Positions 59,381 to 64,000 of a stretch of DNA of 64,000 nt are shown piece after piece. This DNA is from Megascapheus bottae (lineage: Eukaryota; Chordata; Mammalia; Rodentia; Geomyidae). The notes beneath the pieces were generated by a model. The model had not been told where the DNA came from. It saw only the letters and a program-made list of their open reading frames with translations, and did no database searches. How positions within the stretch are numbered: the stretch's first letter is position 1; each line of letters opens with the position of its first letter. The position numbers were made by a program, and so were the translations under genes. The stretch spans positions 52,890,358-52,954,357 of the forward strand of contig JANJXV010000004.1 in assembly GCA_024803745.1 (NCBI GenBank), written 5' to 3'.

Positions 59381-59480
59381 CAGTGTATTTCAAACTGTGT
59401 TCAGCAGAGCCCTAGGGGCTTTCAAAAGATTATGAGGGGAGAAAAACACAGAGAAAAGCCCCTTAACTTCCACTTTCTAC
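59381..59480. repeat. Possible old DNA-transposon fragment
   Basis: 'tttcaaactgtgttcagcag' then 'agccctaggggctttcaaaa' is reminiscent of ancient MER-type elements that contain an 'aaccctaggggttcc' motif. Weak. Confidence 0.25.
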
Positions 59481-60514
59481 CAAGCAATTCTGCTTTTATC
59501 ATTTTTATATACAGGAATTCTGCCTGTGATTGAATGCAAAGAAAATGAAAAATGTTAGAAATTGTTGTTAGCCATATTACATATGTTTAGTAACGAATTA
59601 CTATACAGAGGTTCCTGCTTATTTGTTCAATGAGTTTATTAACAAAGGCACTTTAAAAGCAGCCAACCATGCTTCCACATATTGTATTATTATTATTTTT
59701 TGAATACAAAAATATGTTGGCTTTTTTTAATTGAATTTTTAAATCAAAATGTATCAGATTAAAAATCTTTATCTTACAACCTCAACCAGGTCACTCTTTA
59801 TGAGTATCATAGTTAACATTTTTATTTGTATCCCCCTTTTTCCCCTCTGTGCAGATATGCACACTTGGGTGAGTATCCACGTATCCACACCCACAGCGTT
59901 TATATGGTTGTAAAAAAAACAAGTTCATATAGCCGTGTTTTCCTCCTCAATTACTTCAGAGCATCTTTCTGTGCCAGTAACCACAAAACCTCCTGCAATG
60001 ACTCTGTAACATCCCGGGTATCTCATTGCTGTTACTGAATTTATATTTTTGTTTCTGTATGTCCATACTTGCTCTTCCATTTAGTTAAAATACATTTCTG
60101 TTTACCTGGCACCTATGTATACCTACAAGTTTCTCTCTCTCTCTTTTTTAATGTTATTGCCTCAGAATAACCATGCCATCAATTCTTAAGAAACAATGAT
60201 TACAAAATCCTAAAACATAAACTTCTTAGTACAAAGTATCTTTCCTGGAGTCAGCTTTCTGGGCATTTGATATATAACAGAATAGATATTTTAAGAAAAA
60301 TTTCACATTATTTACAAGACTAAGGCAATGGATCTCAAATTAAAGGCCAATGTGGGTTACACAGTTAAGTCTCTGCCTCAGGGGGAAAATAGCTGCACAT
60401 TACTTATTTTTTCAATACTTCAAATATCATGAAAAGTAGATTTATGATTTTGAAGTATTTGGCTGAATCCATCAATATTTAAAATATGAATAACTTTCCT
60501 TTTCAATTTTATTT
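59481..60514. other. Single-copy-looking DNA
   Basis: About 1 kb, AT-rich; a CT run at 60133-60145. Nothing else recognised. Confidence 0.5.
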
Positions 60515-60732
60515 TTATGCTGGTACTGGGGCTTGAATTCATAGCCTCTAGCTCTTGCTTGGCTTTTTCATTCAAGTTGGAATTCTACCACTTTAGCTAC
60601 TTTTGGCTTAGGTTAATTGGTGATAAGACTCTCATAAGCTTTTCAGCCCAGGTTGGCTTTGAACTAGGATCTTCAGATCTCAGCCTCCTGAGTAATTGAG
60701 ATTAGAGACATGAGTTATTGGCATTCAGCTAT
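60515..60732 (-). repeat. B1-like/Geo dimeric SINE
   Basis: Minus strand: right monomer 'ctggtactggggcttgaatt' and 'taccactttagctacttttg', linker 'ggttaattggtgataagact', left monomer 'cagatctcagcctcctgagt'. Confidence 0.92.
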
Positions 60733-60852
60733 ACTATTTTTCAAACCATATCAGGGTAATTTTTCTATGAGTCACAGTTTACTAATTCAATGTGCTTGTT
60801 GATCTCATCTAGTCCTAGTCATTTTGTAAACCTTTAGGGAAATTAAAAGTAG

Positions 60853-61068
60853 GATGGGACTGACACCAGTGGTTCATGCCTGTAATCCTAGCTACCCAGG
60901 AGGCTGAGATCTACAAATCTCAGTTGGAAGCCAACTAGGCTCCAAACCAGAGTCTGTGAAACTCTTGTTTCCAATAAACTACTCAGAAAAGCCTTGGGCA
61001 AGGAGAGGCTCAGGGACAGAGCCCAGGCTCCGAGTTCAGGCCTCAGGACCAGCAAAAAACAAAAAGTG
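60853..61068 (+). repeat. B1-like/Geo dimeric SINE with internal deletion
   Basis: Left monomer 'caccagtggttcatgcctgt' and 'cccaggaggctgagatctac', linker 'aactcttgtttccaataaac'. About 35 bases of the right monomer, including the A box, are missing ('cagaaaagccttgggcaagg'). The end is normal ('gagttcaggcctcagg'). Confidence 0.92.
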
Positions 61069-61198
61069 GAATGAGCTAGATCTAAACAGGATAATCACGT
61101 TTTATTAAATTGTGGTAAGAAATAATATACAGTATTAATATAGTTACTTTTGTAGCTTACCAGCCTTTCTATGTTTCAAATAAAATATTTTGTTATTC

Positions 61199-61228
61199 AA
61201 ATATATATATATATACATATATATATAC
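61199..61228 (+). repeat. (AT)n microsatellite
   Basis: atat run with one c interruption in the middle. Confidence 0.93.
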
Positions 61229-61322
61229 GCTTGGATAAAATCAGACAGATTAAATTTAAATGTTGACTGCCACCAATGCCAAATCAGCAATATTTTAATC
61301 ATTACTAATAAGAGAGCTTAGA

Positions 61323-61906
61323 AGAGCTCCGCTATGACCCAGCAATCCCATTCCTAGATATTTACCCAAATGTCCAGAAACAAGGCCATACTAAAGCTTC
61401 TAGCACAATGATGTTCATCACAACATTATTCATCATAGCTAAGATATGAAACCAACCCAGATGCCCCTCAGTAGATGAGTGGATCAAGAAGATGTGGTAT
61501 GTATGCACAATGGAATTCTATGTTGCCATGAGAAAGAATATCTCTTCATTTGTAAGGAAATGGAAAGACTTGGGAAAAAAATCACATTAAATGAAGTAAG
61601 GCAGATCCAAAGAAACATAGGCTCCATGGTTTCCCTCATTTTTAACAATTAATACACATCTAGGATTCTCCTAGCAGAGAATCACAATAGCTCAAAAGCT
61701 ATGTACATAATGGCCCTATAGGATGAGGCTAAGCGAAATGAACTCCAGGATAGGGAAAAAATAGGTTTATCTTTGTATTTGTTCTTAATGTACTATGTGA
61801 AGTTATTTATTTTCTCCTTTTTGCACCTATGGTTTATCTCGGGTTGCTACCATATCTGATTTTGTTACCTGGTATATTGTATATGCATATATTTATTTGA
61901 AATATG
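61323..61906 (+). mobile_element. L1 fragment lacking its 3' end, fused to a SINE
   Basis: Starts 'agagctccgctatgaccc' in the ORF2 C-terminal region and continues into the 3'UTR to 'atttatttgaaatatgg', where a same-strand SINE begins. The guanine-rich block, AATAAA and tail of the L1 are absent both here and beyond the SINE. Confidence 0.92.
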
Positions 61907-62056
61907 GAAGACCCGGGTTCGATTCCTTGGTACCACATACTTAGAAAAAGCCAGAAGTGGTGCTGAGGCTCAAGTGGTAGAGTTCTAGCCTTGAGAACAG
62001 CCAAGGACAGTCCTCAGGCCCTGAGCTTAAGCCCAGGACTGGCAAAAAAAAAAAAA
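61907..62056 (+). repeat. IDL-Geo SINE, 5'-truncated, fused to L1
   Basis: Begins 'gaagacccgggttcgattcc', lacking about 45 bases including the left-monomer A box. The complete right monomer ('ctcaagtggtagagttctag' to 'ctgagcttaagccc') and 13 A follow. The junction shares 'gaag' with both parents. Confidence 0.93.
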
Positions 62057-62919
62057 TACCAAGACAAGTCAAACTGTGAAGCCACAGGAAATGCAGACAT
62101 GTCTGGACAAGTCAAAGGTAAGTAAAAGACATGGTAAAAGACAAGTTCTATTTATAAGGGGACTGAATATGCTACAGTAAAATAATTCATGTTTTGGTTA
62201 AAACTTCCAGAGTACTAGTTAGACCCCTTGAAGGGTAATGCCTAAATATCAATAAAGAGGGATTGTTTGGGAAGTTAGCAATCTTAGGTGAGACATATGT
62301 AGAGATTTCTTGAAAGCACTAGTAAGAGCTTAAGAGGATGGACATGATCTAGAGTAAGTGGGTGGCAGGAGAGAAGAGAACCAGAGAAATCTGTTTTATT
62401 TCTGTTATTATTACCTTCTGATTCAAGGATCCTGTTTTGTACCTTGTGTGACCTACCCATATTTTGTGTGCTCTGAGGAAATGTGATTTAGATAAGGTAA
62501 CATTGTCATTGTTGTGCTAAGTAGTTTCTTTCAAGTTTTAGTTGAGTATGAATTTTTGAGGCAGAGTTCTATTTGAATCATGCAAACAACACATAACCAT
62601 TGAAGAAAGATTATTTGGGGGCTCAATAATGACATTGACTGGTATAAATCAGTATCTTGAATCTACGGTAGAAAAAACACCCTCTAGAGGTTGTGGCAAG
62701 GATTGACTGGCAAAAAGAATGAGTAAATACATGGGGGATGATAGAATGTAGATTATGCAAGTATATCCATTTGTTGACAGAGGGTAAATGTACAATATTT
62801 GTATATTCATTATTTGTAAAATTTATCACAAAAGAAACATTTAAGAAACTGAATTCTTGCTAATGTTACAAGTTCTGAGATATCATGAGGGAGATGTATC
62901 AACACATGCAATTTTTTTA

Positions 62920-62920
<1 letters not shown>
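62057..62920. other. Single-copy-looking DNA
   Basis: About 860 bases. Near 62053-62152 'aagacaagtc', 'gacaagtcaaa' and 'agacaagttc' recur, a weak local repeat. No gene seen. Confidence 0.5.

Positions 62921-62958
<38 letters not shown>
62921..62958 (+). repeat. (AC)n microsatellite
   Basis: About 18 uninterrupted AC units. Confidence 0.97.
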
Positions 62959-62960
<2 letters not shown>

Positions 62961-64000
62961 GGATATAAGACCAGGTGGCAGGAGACTAAGGCAAGAAGAT
63001 TCTTCAAGTCCAGAAGCTCATGAGTAGTCAAGCTCTTAAAAAATTAAGGCACATTAATAGGTGGATGTAATACTAAACCAATGGGTAAAATAAATATAGT
63101 GAAATGCTAATCTAGGTGGTAGATATTTGGATAGGCACAGTAAGATTTCAAGTTTGCTGTTAAGTTTGAAAACTTCTATAATATAATATTGGGAAGAATT
63201 CCTTGATTCCCAGGTTTGAAGTATAAAAGGGGCCAAAGTAAGCTAAAACAAGAACCATTTGTATTCCAGTTAAAATTAACCAAGAATGGGAGTGCATAAG
63301 GCCAGAATACCCACTCAGCTCATTTCCCTTGTCTCTAACTCTTGTAGGAATATAATGATGGTTAGAGGAATACTTCTGCCCAGAGATGAATCTTTCTCTG
63401 ATATCCCAACTATTCTGCATGTTAGATGGTCAGTATAAATTATACTCTGGAACCACCTCAAATTCGCACACATCACATGTAAGACAAATCACATAGAAAC
63501 AGACACTTGCCTATGTTCTTAGTCTCATCATTGGCTTTCATGTTGCTGCCCTTAGCCTCTTCTGTGTGCAGTCAGGCTTGGGATTCAGTGCCCCAGAATG
63601 AACCAATGAGATTCTGGGGTTATCCTTCCCCTTTCAATCTAGCTTTAGGAAGCTGTGGTTGTAAGGGCGATGTTTCTGTTTTAGTTTCTGTTATCTCATC
63701 AGGTTCCTGCAGTCACTTTCCCACTTTGGTGACTGAGACCTAGCCTAAGACATAAATAGATGATGACTGATGTACTAGGATGACCCCTAGAATAGGCAGC
63801 TAAAGAACAGGGCTAGAAAGGGTCTTTGACTCATACTGCTCGAGTCCAAAAAAAAAAAAAAGTACTGAGAGAGTTAAGGCTACTTTTAAGGAATCTGAGA
63901 TCAAGATCTATAGCTACTCAATAATATTAATCTCCACAATGAACGAGGCTCTATGCCAAGTACTGAGTAATTGGTGGAGAGCAAAAGAGATGTAATCTCT
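62959..64000. other. Single-copy-looking DNA to the window end
   Basis: About 1 kb. A 14-base A run at 63849. A 78-codon frame at 63507-63743 has no features. No gene or named repeat recognised. Confidence 0.5.

Overview
This is a vertebrate nuclear window, almost certainly a rodent. No intact protein-coding gene, rRNA or tRNA can be supported. The most informative content is retrotransposon-derived. The short interspersed elements (SINEs) are dimers. One type has a left half like the rodent ID element (tRNA-Ala-like). The other has a left half like B1/7SL RNA. Both share a right half with its own tRNA-like A and B boxes. An ID-like left half joined to this kind of right half matches the IDL-Geo SINE described for Geomyoidea (kangaroo rats, pocket mice, pocket gophers), so I infer that clade. 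Plain B1, MIR, L2, a MaLR-type LTR and old L1 fragments fit a placental mammal background.

Layout. 1-2.3 kb: 3' part of a LINE-1, with a reverse transcriptase FADD motif and a C-terminal Cys/His knuckle. 2.3-7.3 kb: single-copy-looking DNA with SINEs. 7.39-8.5 kb: degraded class I endogenous retrovirus (LTR end, primer-binding site, gag-like remnant). 9.1-11.1 kb: an L1 nest, with one L1 inserted into another (16-bp duplication) and a twin-primed L1 beside it. 12.4-14 kb: LTR-like but uncertain sequence around a SINE. 15-20 kb: a SINE/L1 hybrid and a clean L1 insertion with a 17-bp duplication. 20-33 kb: IDL-Geo SINEs, MIR, L2, MaLR and a SINE split by an L1. 33.9-39.5 kb: a second inverted L1, old L1, microsatellites, a recent L1 tail and a CT tract of about 340 bp. 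40-54 kb: mostly single-copy-looking, insertion-poor DNA. 56.7-57.9 kb: a CpG island, the only strong sign of a gene promoter here; its transcript and direction cannot be told. 60-62 kb: more SINEs and an L1/SINE hybrid.

There is no operon-like arrangement or gene network. What can be read is the insertion history: several elements have identifiable target-site duplications, so their relative ages can be ordered. Family names rest on recall of consensus sequences; no database search was run. The window looks intergenic or intronic, with the CpG island as the best lead to a functional gene.
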